Shown one piece after another: positions 1 through 7,161 of a stretch of 14,452 nt of DNA. Source of the DNA: Acidobacteria bacterium UBA7540 (GTDB lineage: Bacteria > Acidobacteriota > Terriglobia > UBA7540); contig DLMI01000080.1 in NCBI GenBank assembly GCA_002478145.1, forward strand, positions 1-14,452, read 5' to 3'. A program made the position numbers and the translations under genes. Position 1 is the stretch's first letter. Each line of letters begins with the position of its first letter. Below the pieces are notes generated by a model, which saw only the letters and a list, made by a program, of their open reading frames with translations, did not search any database and was not told the origin of the DNA.

Positions 1-112
1 CGCTCTTTGTGGTCGATCGAGTTCTTGGCAGGGACACCCAGCTCATGTCGCCGTTTATGTCTGCAATGTAACCATCCAGCGTCACCTGATTGAAAACGAT
101 TAATTTCCGCAT
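1..112 (-). CDS. Dihydrofolate-reductase-like (RibD C-terminal domain type) protein, N-terminal fragment
   Basis: The minus-strand ATG at 112-110 opens a frame that runs off the left window edge after 37 codons. The first 25 residues (MRKLIVFNQVTLDGYIADIN, then GDMSW) match the N-terminal strand and loop of the DHFR-like family known from RibD C-terminal domains and YyaP/YesU-type proteins, where the VTLDGY segment precedes the nucleotide-binding core. A strong ribosome site (GGAG, about 7 bases before the ATG) supports this start. After GDMSW the residues (VSLPRTRSTT) do not look like the family, so the gene may be frameshifted just before the window edge; only 12 residues are visible after that point. 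It is transcribed away from the rest of the window, and its substrate cannot be guessed from this fragment. Confidence 0.7.
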   Translation of the reverse strand, partial: MRKLIVFNQVTLDGYIADINGDMSWVSLPRTRSTTKS

Positions 113-640
113 GATTCTTCTCCTTTTTTACTTTCCGCATTGATTGAAAGCATCATCACGCAATGCACATTCAAAAGATCCATGAAATGCTGAGGCCATA
201 TCAGAAGTTCACCATCGAGAACGCTGCAGTGTTGACCCACCAGATCCAGCTGCAAACGCCCATTCAGGAAACTGACCCACTACCCTCGGCACGCTCCGCC
301 TCTACGTGAGCCATCACACAGGCCCCATTGACGAGCGCATCGCGGAGGCCCAGAAGGAATCCGCCCACACCTGCGCAGGCCTGCGGCCAGCCGGGGAAAC
401 AGCGCCAAACAGGCGGCTGGGTTCAAGCCGTGTGCGACACGCACGCGCATGGCCCGGAGGAGCAATGAGGCCGATGGGCAATGAGGCATGGCGGGAGCTG
501 ATTCGCCGGATAAGTGGGGCTCCGCTCCAAGCGGAGGCTGCGCCTTACGCCGGGCTTTCAGGCCCATGCATCAGCAGGGAGCGGGGCAGCGAGTTCAGGG
601 CAGCGAGATGAAGCCAAGCCAGCCCAACAAGAGGGGAACC
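113..640. other. Gene-poor stretch between two divergent genes
   Basis: I see no convincing gene here. A 48-codon open frame at 163-309 and longer frames at 306-611 have no recognisable motifs and no good ribosome sites. Positions 520-536 form a small perfect hairpin (CTCCGCT, CCA loop, AGCGGAG) without a following T run, so it is not an obvious terminator. The promoters of the left fragment and of the gene at 641 must lie in this interval, but I could not place them. Confidence 0.5.
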
Positions 641-1135
641 ATGAGGAAATTCACCGTCGCACAGCGGGAGGAAATTCGCAGGCAAGAAGCCAAGATGCTG
701 GAGAACATCGACAAGCTCCCGCCGGAGCGCCAGCTCATCGCCCGCACTGTGGCGAGGGGCCGCCGCTTGGCGGCGCTGAGGAAGGCGAAGGTGCCAGAGG
801 TCGGGCTGTTCTTCATGGTGGGAAGGAAGCCCTTCGTCGCTGGTCTGCCATGGACGGAAATCCCAAGCGTAGCTGGCTTCAGGACACACTCCGTCGACCA
901 CTACGAGTACTGGCGGCGCTTGCAAGAAGTCGGTGCCGCGCCCCGCGATTTGGAATACGACGAGGCAGCTCGCGGGCGCGTCAACTACGAGGACGCGGGC
1001 CGCAGGTTCACCCTGTTTGCCGACAGGTGCATCATCAAGAACAAGCGGCAGGTCAGCGCCATCATGAATGAGCTCAACTTGCCAAGGGGCAGAAGGGTCC
1101 TGGCGGATGACCACTATCGCTGCCTGATGTGCTAG
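641..1135 (+). CDS. Uncharacterised 164-residue protein with C-terminal HYRCxxC
   Basis: The start at 641 is chosen because GAGGGG lies 4 bases upstream. An in-frame ATG at 608 would add 11 residues but lacks such a site. The first 50 residues are charged and probably helical (TVAQREEIRRQEAKMLENID). From about residue 52 comes a compact domain with a hydrophobic segment (VGLFFMVGRKPFVAG), a PWTE motif, a HYEYW motif near residue 87, RGRVNY near 111 and FTLFADRCIIKNK near 123. It ends in HYRCLMC, a Cys-x-x-Cys that could bind metal. I recall similar orphan proteins in soil bacteria but know no function for them. No signal peptide or membrane segment is seen. The gene stands alone, with no close downstream partner on its strand. 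Confidence 0.7.
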   Translation: MRKFTVAQREEIRRQEAKMLENIDKLPPERQLIARTVARGRRLAALRKAKVPEVGLFFMVGRKPFVAGLPWTEIPSVAGFRTHSVDHYEYWRRLQEVGAAPRDLEYDEAARGRVNYEDAGRRFTLFADRCIIKNKRQVSAIMNELNLPRGRRVLADDHYRCLMC

Positions 1136-1306
1136 TATCTGCCTCAAGTCTCCTCCCGCAAGAACCGTAATATGAACCGGCCTGACCCCAGAACCCATTC
1201 CTTGCACTAGCGGTTCGTGTCACCGGCAATTCTTGTGGCTGATCGAGTGGGGAAGGCCCACTCGTGCAGGGGTACCTCGTCGCAGCTTCACACGACCCAA
1301 GAACAG

Positions 1307-2275
1307 CTACCCTTTTCGATTAGGCGGGAGGGGATTGTGTCTGAGAAACTTCCTCACCTCGTGCCTGCCAGGCATGGAAGGCTGCGCGCCCATTTTGGTC
1401 ACGGAAAGAGCTGCCACCGCTGATGCATATACCGCTGCCTCACGAAGGTCTTTCCCCTGCATCAAAGCCACTGCCAGCCCACCGTTAAAAGCATCGCCCG
1501 CTGCGGTTGAGTCCACAGCCTTGACTTTGAACGCGGGTACGAACACCTTTTCACCGTCTCCCCCAAGGACGCACGCTCCCCGATCTCCCAGCTTCAGGAT
1601 GACGTTGCGAGGCCCGGCGCTTTGAAGGGACCGGGCGAGCTGCATGGCGAGAGTGCGGCTCAATCCGTTACCACCTGCACCACAAGGCAGCCTGGTTTCG
1701 GTTTCATTCAGCGTCAGGAAAGTCACGGCCCTGAGCAGCGAGGGTGGGAGCTTTCGTGCAGGTGCGGGATCTAACATGAGAGGCACAGCCGATCGGCCAG
1801 CCAGGCGCGCGAGTGCTTCCACGGTTTCAAATGGAATCTCGAGCTGTGTCAGGATGATGCCGGCAGAGCGAATTATCGCGGATGCGTTTTCGAGGTCTCG
1901 TGGCCGGAGTTCACCGTTGGCTCCCGGAACGACGACGATGCTGTTGTCACCGCGGGAGTCGGTCGTAATGATGGCCACCCCACAGGAGACCCTGGAGCAG
2001 TGTGTCACCGCCCGAACCCCAACACCGGCATCCTTCAGGCCCTTGTGAAGCCGATTCCCGAATTCGTCATTGCTGACCTTGGCGACCATGGCCACGGGAT
2101 GACCGAGTTTCGCTACTGCGACGGCCTGGTTCGCCCCTTTCCCCCCATTGAAGGTCTGGAAGGTTGCTCCCGGGATGGTCTCTCCGGGCGAAGGAATCCT
2201 TGGGGCACTGCAAACAAAGTCGAGATTGACGCTTCCCACAACTACAATGTGTTTACGAGCCACTCCTGCCTCCAT
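1307..2275 (-). CDS. rbsK: Ribokinase (PfkB family sugar kinase)
   Basis: Ribokinase phosphorylates ribose at O5 with ATP in the cytoplasm, feeding the pentose phosphate pathway. The 322-residue product is of normal length. It has the N-terminal GSVNLD strand, the sugar-binding GGKGANQ at 44-50, the NETE ATP/Mg loop near 190-193, and the PfkB signature DSTAAGDAF at 255-263 with the catalytic Asp at 261. The ATG at 2275 is the longest sensible start. A GTG 12 bases inside it, preceded by GGAGG, would give VARKHIVVVG, closer to typical ribokinase N termini, and may be the true start. It is the last gene of the minus-strand operon, 59 bases after the permease. The adjoining permease suggests ribose, but related kinases act on other pentoses or nucleosides, so substrate is inferred. 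Confidence 0.92.
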   Translation of the reverse strand: MEAGVARKHIVVVGSVNLDFVCSAPRIPSPGETIPGATFQTFNGGKGANQAVAVAKLGHPVAMVAKVSNDEFGNRLHKGLKDAGVGVRAVTHCSRVSCGVAIITTDSRGDNSIVVVPGANGELRPRDLENASAIIRSAGIILTQLEIPFETVEALARLAGRSAVPLMLDPAPARKLPPSLLRAVTFLTLNETETRLPCGAGGNGLSRTLAMQLARSLQSAGPRNVILKLGDRGACVLGGDGEKVFVPAFKVKAVDSTAAGDAFNGGLAVALMQGKDLREAAVYASAVAALSVTKMGAQPSMPGRHEVRKFLRHNPLPPNRKG

Positions 2276-2334
2276 ATCGCCGCGAGGTTTGAGTGACGAA
2301 AAGGTCGCAAGGAATCGGGTGCCGATCGCGCTTA

Positions 2335-3323
2335 CTATCTCACCACGGGTGCCAACGCCACGCAGGCAAGGCCAACGATAAAGAACGAGAACATCAGGGC
2401 GAGCAGCCGTTTCGCACTCGCCCCCGCTCCGGCGAATTCTTTCCATACAAACACGCCCCAGATGGCGGAGACCATGGTCGCGCCTTGCCCCAGCGCGTAG
2501 GATGTTGCCGGATCTACCATCTGCGCATAGGATGCGACGAAGTTGGAGATCGTCCCCACGCCCCAGATCATCCCGCCAAGAATTCCCCAGAAGTGCAGTG
2601 CGCCGCTCCCCCGGAAGTAATCGCTTATCGAAACCGATGCTCCCGAGACCGGCTTGCGCATGAAGATGTAGTTCAGCGGGATCGTACAGACCAGCGCCCC
2701 GATCGCAAAGAGGAAGCCTGCCGTGTACGGCCCCAGATGATTCTCGCCAGTCAGCGCCTTGGCGACAAAGGGGTAGAACAAACCCATGCCCAGCCCCGCC
2801 AGCAGGCTGATGACAATGCCTTTGGTACTCACCGTGAGGTCTTTCGCGAGCTTGCGGTAGGCCAGCGCATCCAGAACAATTGCCACACAGACGAGGATGA
2901 TCCCCCCGAACAGCAGCAGCGGATTCCCTTTCGGTGTAATGATGTAGTTCAGCACCGAGCCGATCGCCAGCGCCAACCCGATGCCGATAGGGAACGCCAC
3001 GGCCAAGCCCGCGATGGCGATTGCCGCACCAGCAGGATGTTCGCAATGTTGAAGACGATCCCACCGAGCAAAGCCAGCAGCAGGTGGCGGCCATCGGCGG
3101 CGCGGAGATTGATGAGGAAGCTGTCGGGACTCGCGGCGTCCGAGCGGCCGAGCGTGAAGCCCATGAGCAGGGAGATCAGCAGAATTCCCCAAATGTAATC
3201 CCAATAGAAAAGCTCAAAGCGCCAATCCTTGCAGAGCTTTTGCGTATTGGCCCAACTTCCCCAGCAGATCATGCCGAGGACCATCATGAAGAGCGCGACG
3301 GCGTATACACCTGGAATGAACAT
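2335..3323 (-). pseudogene. Sugar permease of the GRP / drug-metabolite transporter superfamily, one-base frameshift
   Basis: This is a multi-pass inner membrane protein that would carry the sugar consumed by the downstream kinase. The start at 3323 has AGGA 8 bases upstream. The N-terminal 99 residues (with WGSWANTQK and FELFYWDY, typical of the GRP/ureide-permease/RhaT-like group) end at NIANILLV. The rest (AIAIAGLAVAFPIG onward to the stop at 2335) lies in another frame. Adding one base near 3026-3028 turns GTG-CGG-CAA into GTG-GCG-GCA and joins the two parts into about 329 residues with roughly ten hydrophobic helices. This is either a real loss of function or a sequencing error. All other parts look intact, which favours a recent mutation or error. 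The sugar is inferred from the neighbour only. Confidence 0.85.
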
Positions 3324-3373
3324 CGGTCACATCCTTTGCGGGAGAGGTCCCACCCCCGAATCGTCGCCGTGAA

Positions 3374-5557
3374 TTACTGGGCGTCCATCACACAACGGAA
3401 GCCCAGCGCACCTGCCCGGTCCATACTGGGCGCCATCATCAGCAATTTGCCGTGCTGGTCGAGCCGGTACGCCTGGGGAAAATACCAGATCGAGCCCTGC
3501 GGCTGGTAATAGTTTCCGCCGCGGAGAATGCCGCCCCGGGTATGCTCATCGACAAACTCCTCCGTCCATTGCCACACGTTCCCCACCAGGTCCATCACCC
3601 CGAAGGGGCTCGCGCCGCGCGGATGGACATCTACCGGGTCCGGCCCCCGCATGGTGCGCCCCTTATCCGGGACGGGGACAGCGGCATCGTCCCAGCTATT
3701 GCCCCAGGGGTAGAGCCGTCCATCTGCGCCTTGGGCGGCATACTGCCATTCCCACTCGTGGGGCAGACGCTTTCCTGCCCACTGCGCATATGCCCGGGCG
3801 TCTTCAAGCGAAACCCAGGTGACGGGCTTGTTTTCCCAACCAGCGGGATACGTGCCGTTCTGCCAGTCACGCAAGAAATTCAGATCATCCTGGGGATGGT
3901 AGTGCGCGGAATCCAAGAACTTCTTGAACTGAGCATTCGTCACCGGGTACTTGTCGATCCAGAATGCGGGGATGTGCATCGGCTGATCGTGGAAGCGCCG
4001 AGCTGAATCTTCCCAGGGATATTGCACGTCTACGCCGGCGTCGTCAAAGCCTTCGATCTCGATGCCTTGCACACGAAAACTGAAGCCCCCGGCGGGGATC
4101 TTGATCATGTCGGCAGGGGGAGTCTCTGCCGGCCGTGTGGTGGCGATCGGCACGATCTGCTGCGGCAAAGTCTTCCATTCGTGCGAATAACTCGCCAGCG
4201 GCATCGCCGTCATCTCCTTCATCTTCGTCATCAGACTCTGAATCCCGACGTCCGGCGAAGACCGAGTGGCTAGCAACGCTCCGTAGCCGTGCGCCTCGAT
4301 CACGAAACTCAGCACGGCTTTGCCGCCGCGATTGCGCTCCGGCTGGACCTCAACTCCATGATAGAGATCGAAATAGCGCTTCCCGTCTTCGGCAGGCACT
4401 TCGATCTGCGGTCCGTTGACGTCATACTCGCTTCGATTCACAATCGTCCACATCGTCTCCGGGCCCAACGGCCATCGGCTGGCAAAGACCCCGTAGCGCA
4501 AGGTCGGGGCTAAAGGCTCCCAGTCCGGGCTGATGAGAAAGCGGGCAACCGCACGCTCCAGAGTGGCCACCCGGCGGGCCGCCTCGGCATCACGCGGAGT
4601 GATGCCATTCCAGATTCCCCAGATGTTCTCCCAGCATTCCCACCCAACGCCGTTAAAGAAGGCAAACTGCAGGTTGTCAGTCTTGTCGCGTTTCCAACGG
4701 TCGGAGATGTTCACCATATGCCGAGGTTCGAGCCATTTATACTTATCGACCAAAGGGACGAAGGGATAGTTGTACTGCCCCCAGGTCATGACGTTCCAGG
4801 CGAGCGCTTCGTCTGCGGGTCCGCCTTCAGGTTCAAACGCCAGAGGGTGACCGACCTTTTCGGCGGCTTCGGGAAATGCCAGTGGAACCCCGTCTTGCGT
4901 ATCACCGTTGATGCCATCGGCCCCGACCTCACTCATCAATTTGGCGATGGCGTCGGGCCAGGACATGCCAGGATCATGCGTTCCCTGGTCCCACATCATC
5001 ATCGGAAACAACACGCGAACACCGCGGCGATGAAAATCGGAGATCATCTGTCGCACTCCACCCAAACCACCCGGCATGGAGCGGATCATGTCGTGCTGAT
5101 TCCGGTTGTCGATGCCCATGTTCGGATAGGTGGGCCAGATGAGTACTGCGTCAATCCCGCCGTATCGCTTTTCGAGATCGTCCAAATATCGATCAACCGT
5201 GTAGCGATGTGCCACCGGGTCGTAGAAATAGCGGTCCTCTACCATCATCTGCGGCTGCAGGAAGCTCGATTGCGTCCACTTCAGCGCCGACAACTCGTAC
5301 CTCGAACCGTCGTACCCGATGCGGATGCGACGCTCGTTGCGCCAGTGCGAAATGTCGGCGAGCCATGCGTCGTGCTCATTCTGGGAGCAGGGCTTGGACC
5401 CTCCTTCCCACGCGCCTCTCATAATCAGGCAATCGGGAGCAGGAATCTGCTGTCCCTGCGGCGAATACTTTGAGTCCTGCGCGCAGAGGCAAGATGCAAA
5501 CCCCAGAACGAGAAACGGGGCAAGAAGACGGCTCAATCTAAGCGGGGATGTCGACAT
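3374..5557 (-). CDS. Secreted two-domain protein: barrel-like N-terminal region plus FGE/sulfatase-modifying-factor-like C-terminal domain
   Basis: The 727-residue product starts with a signal peptide (LLAPFLVLGFASCLCAQ, cut near residue 26), so it acts outside the cytoplasmic membrane. Residues about 45-430 resemble a glycoside-hydrolase-type barrel: VLIWPTYPNMG near 138, RVLFPMMMWDQG near 181, GINGDTQDG near 215 and a final all-beta part near 400. Residues about 480-725 are an FGE-sulfatase domain: IPAGGF, FWIDKYPVTNAQF, PVTWVSLEDARAYAQWAGKRLP, GNVWQWTEE and ILRGGNYY. The Cys pair that binds copper in true formylglycine-generating enzymes is not visible, so sulfatase activation is unlikely. 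Such domains often serve as binding or nonheme-iron modules. The gene begins one base after the upstream stop and lies 50 bases before the permease, so it is translated from one mRNA with sugar uptake genes. The exact substrate is unknown. Confidence 0.8.
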   Translation of the reverse strand: MSTSPLRLSRLLAPFLVLGFASCLCAQDSKYSPQGQQIPAPDCLIMRGAWEGGSKPCSQNEHDAWLADISHWRNERRIRIGYDGSRYELSALKWTQSSFLQPQMMVEDRYFYDPVAHRYTVDRYLDDLEKRYGGIDAVLIWPTYPNMGIDNRNQHDMIRSMPGGLGGVRQMISDFHRRGVRVLFPMMMWDQGTHDPGMSWPDAIAKLMSEVGADGINGDTQDGVPLAFPEAAEKVGHPLAFEPEGGPADEALAWNVMTWGQYNYPFVPLVDKYKWLEPRHMVNISDRWKRDKTDNLQFAFFNGVGWECWENIWGIWNGITPRDAEAARRVATLERAVARFLISPDWEPLAPTLRYGVFASRWPLGPETMWTIVNRSEYDVNGPQIEVPAEDGKRYFDLYHGVEVQPERNRGGKAVLSFVIEAHGYGALLATRSSPDVGIQSLMTKMKEMTAMPLASYSHEWKTLPQQIVPIATTRPAETPPADMIKIPAGGFSFRVQGIEIEGFDDAGVDVQYPWEDSARRFHDQPMHIPAFWIDKYPVTNAQFKKFLDSAHYHPQDDLNFLRDWQNGTYPAGWENKPVTWVSLEDARAYAQWAGKRLPHEWEWQYAAQGADGRLYPWGNSWDDAAVPVPDKGRTMRGPDPVDVHPRGASPFGVMDLVGNVWQWTEEFVDEHTRGGILRGGNYYQPQGSIWYFPQAYRLDQHGKLLMMAPSMDRAGALGFRCVMDAQ

Positions 5558-5558
5558 T

Positions 5559-5873
5559 CTAGCCCTTTGCTTTCCATATTTTCACCGACACGACGTGGAT
5601 CTCACCCTTGTCCGCATGGACGTGGGCCTTTACGCTGACGTGATGACCTTCATGACCCTTGAGCGCTTCCGGATTCTGTACCGTCCAAGCCTTCTGGTCC
5701 TTGTCATTGGTGAACGTTTTCCCGTCGTCGCTTACAGTGCCATGAAGCGTCATCAGGCTCTTGGTGGTGGTGGTGGTCGTCTCAGTCTTCGTCTCAGTCT
5801 CCTGTGCGAACACCGGCATAGCCAGCGAGAACGCAACCGCGAACGTGAACAGCAATATCAAGAGTTTCTTCAT
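5559..5873 (-). CDS. Small secreted protein, first gene of the sugar operon
   Basis: The 104-residue product has a clear signal peptide (KKLLILLFTFAVAFSLAMP, cleavage after VFA at about residue 23). A short linker follows, very rich in Thr and Glu (residues 24-38), and then a compact beta-rich domain (LHGTVSDDGKTFTNDKDQ, WTVQNPEALKGHEGHHV, VHADKGEIHVVSVKIW). Small proteins of this pattern are common in Acidobacteriota, and the domain looks like a small beta barrel; I do not know its function. The His-rich HEGHH and HVHADKGEIH segments could bind metal, which is only a guess. The ribosome site AAGGAGGT is unusually far (about 12 bases) from the ATG. The stop codon is one base from the next gene's ATG, showing tight coupling. 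Confidence 0.8.
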   Translation of the reverse strand: MKKLLILLFTFAVAFSLAMPVFAQETETKTETTTTTTKSLMTLHGTVSDDGKTFTNDKDQKAWTVQNPEALKGHEGHHVSVKAHVHADKGEIHVVSVKIWKAKG

Positions 5874-5876
5874 GCT

Positions 5877-5888
5877 AGGTCTAGACCT
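5877..5888 (-). promoter_or_regulatory. 12-bp palindrome overlapping the ribosome site of the small secreted protein
   Basis: AGGTCTAGACCT is a perfect palindrome lying between the AAGGAGGT ribosome site and the ATG of the first operon gene, and it overlaps the ribosome site by several bases. It could be a repressor site or an mRNA hairpin limiting translation. A 12-bp palindrome may also be chance, so the call is tentative. Confidence 0.3.
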
Positions 5889-6298
5889 CCTTATGAATTT
5901 CCTTCTCTTCTCTACAGTAATGCCATTCTTTGGCCTGTCTGTTCAAAAGTGCACACCATTCGACAACTTTATTCTGGGAATCCAAACTTAATCGGGATTT
6001 TCACCTTGGGTCCCCGAGTGGCTGACGGTGCAGGCAGGGCTTCCATCTTTAAACTCCAGGCAGCGATTCAAGCATCCGCGGCGGCGTGTCTGTTCGAAGG
6101 TGCTCACCTTGGCGGGACTTCACTTTGGAACCCGCATCTATCGCTCGTCCAGCCAATACCTCCGAGCGTCCTTTCGGACGGATCTGTTTGCCACCCAAGC
6201 TTCGGGTATAGCCGCGATTCCGGTCGCATGACGGCGTACTCGGACACTATCGGACTGGTGGCAGGCACTGTGAGAAGTCGCGAGAATGGTTGATGGAC
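5889..6298. other. Intergenic stretch between operon and intron, with a diverged direct repeat
   Basis: No gene is supported here. Two related segments, 5936-5983 and 6087-6133, share TGTCTGTTC and then AA, GTGC and CACC at the same spacing (19 of the first 22 positions), and weaker similarity follows. The operon promoter should lie in the left part. A weak candidate on the minus strand is TTGAAC (about 5944) with ATTACT (about 5919), but the spacing is long. The right part is the 3' exon side of the intron. Confidence 0.4.
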
Positions 6299-6364
6299 AT
6301 AGGTAGGCTGTCACCAGCTTTCCCTGTCACACCACCGTACGTACGGGTCCGTATACGGCGGTTC
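6299..6364 (-). ncRNA. Group II intron 3' end: domains V and VI
   Basis: Read on the minus strand, about 6363-6332 forms domain V: ACCGCCGTA pairs with TACGGTGGT around an inner stem closed near GACC. The lower stem carries a CGC-type catalytic triad, as known for group IIC introns, rather than the usual AGC. Directly after it, about 6326-6299, GGGAAAGCTGGTGACAGCC with a following CTACCTAT forms domain VI, with a candidate branch-point A in CTACC and an intron end near CCTAT at about 6299. This fits the reverse transcriptase C-terminal half encoded just upstream at 6379-7041. The exact last base is uncertain by a few positions. Confidence 0.75.
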
Positions 6365-6378
6365 GGCGGGTGGAGCTA

Positions 6379-7041
6379 TCAACGAACCGTCAATCGTGGA
6401 ATCCCGAGCGAGTCGAAGTAAGCATTGGGCAGTGCCAGCGCGAGGGCCGGGCTGTTGGCCAGCCGCCAAGGACCATGGGCACTGGCCGCCGTTTGGGCGG
6501 CCAGGACCGTGCCCACGCCTCGCTTCCGCAGCTCGGCATAACGTGCCCGTCCTCGCTTCCACTGCTTCCAGATCGCCGACCGCAGCCGACGCCGGACCCA
6601 CTCCTCCAGGCTGGCTAACACCGAGGGCGTCTGGCACTTCCCAAAATAGCCGATCCAACCCTGTAGATATCGGGTTAGTTCTGTCGCCATCTGTTCCGTG
6701 CTTCTGCCTCGTGTCTGGTCGGTCAGTTCCCGAACCTTCTCTCGGAACCGGAGCACCGCTTTCGGCGCCATCCGCCGTTTGGGCACCCGCCCCGACGTGA
6801 AACTAAAGCCCAGAAACTTCCGCTCCCAGGGTCGCGCTACCGCACTCTTCTGCTCGTTCACCTTGAGCTTGAGCTTTGTCGTGATGAATCGCCTGACGCT
6901 GCCCATCACTCGCTCCCCGGCTCGTCGGCTGCGAACGTAGATATTGCTATCATCCGCGTACCGCGCGAACCGGAGACCTCTCCGCTCCAACTCCCGGTCG
7001 AACTCGTCGAGCACGATATTGCTCAACAAGGGCGACAGGAC
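6379..7041 (-). pseudogene. ltrA: Group II intron reverse transcriptase/maturase, C-terminal half (intron B)
   Basis: The frame reads V-L-SPLLSNIVLDEFDRELERRG from the insertion point at 7041, then FARYADDSNIYV with the catalytic YADD. RT7-like LKLKVNEQKSAVARPWERKFLGF follows, then a maturase X domain (YLQGWIGYFGKCQTPSVL) and the C-terminal WKQWKRG, HGPWRLA and LPNAYFDSLG segments. These end a typical compact RT of the group IIC-like lineage whose palm motif is usually GTPQGxxLSPLLSN. The N-terminal half of this lineage is absent. Immediately upstream is the left end of a serine-recombinase element, and beyond that an RT N-terminal half that looks like another lineage. No native start codon exists, so this is a remnant; domains V and VI follow in proper order. 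Confidence 0.88.
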
Positions 7042-7058
7042 GGCCTGAACGCAAAAGA
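7039..7058 (+). repeat. Left terminal inverted repeat of the serine-recombinase element
   Basis: GACGGCCTGAACGCAAAAGA matches the reverse complement of 9306-9325 at all 20 positions. The outermost G (7039) belongs to the flanking RT codons. Similarity stops sharply after position 7058 (CAACTT here, TAATGT at the other end). Confidence 0.92.
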
Positions 7059-7124
7059 CAACTTCGAGTTTGAGCGAGCAGTTGGCTACCGTGGAGAAGG
7101 GTTACGAAAGGAGTGAAAAAGGTC

Positions 7125-7153
7125 TTGACTTGTGACGTAAATAGACGTACTCA
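7125..7153 (+). promoter_or_regulatory. Candidate element promoter with tandem GACGTA operator
   Basis: TTGACT at 7125-7130 and TACTCA at 7148-7153 are 17 bases apart, a fair match to a sigma-70 promoter. Between and over them, GACGTA occurs at 7134-7139 and 7144-7149, exactly one helical turn apart. Transcription would begin near the ATG at 7162, which lacks an upstream ribosome site, so a leaderless mRNA is possible. Tandem sites in phase are what ribbon-helix-helix repressors bind, and the first gene encodes such a domain, so autoregulation is plausible but inferred. Confidence 0.45.
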
Positions 7154-7161
7154 TATGTCGT

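Noticed and set aside
163..309. 48-codon open frame in the left gene-poor stretch
   Set aside because: No ribosome site, no family resemblance that I can name.
1307..3094. Single 595-codon open frame covering the kinase and part of the permease
   Set aside because: Upstream of 2275 the frame runs out of register with the permease and gives non-homologous sequence; the kinase alone has normal length.
5319..6293. Long plus-strand open frame opposite the operon start
   Set aside because: It is antisense to two well-supported genes and has no motif or ribosome site; the intergenic part only contains the diverged repeat.
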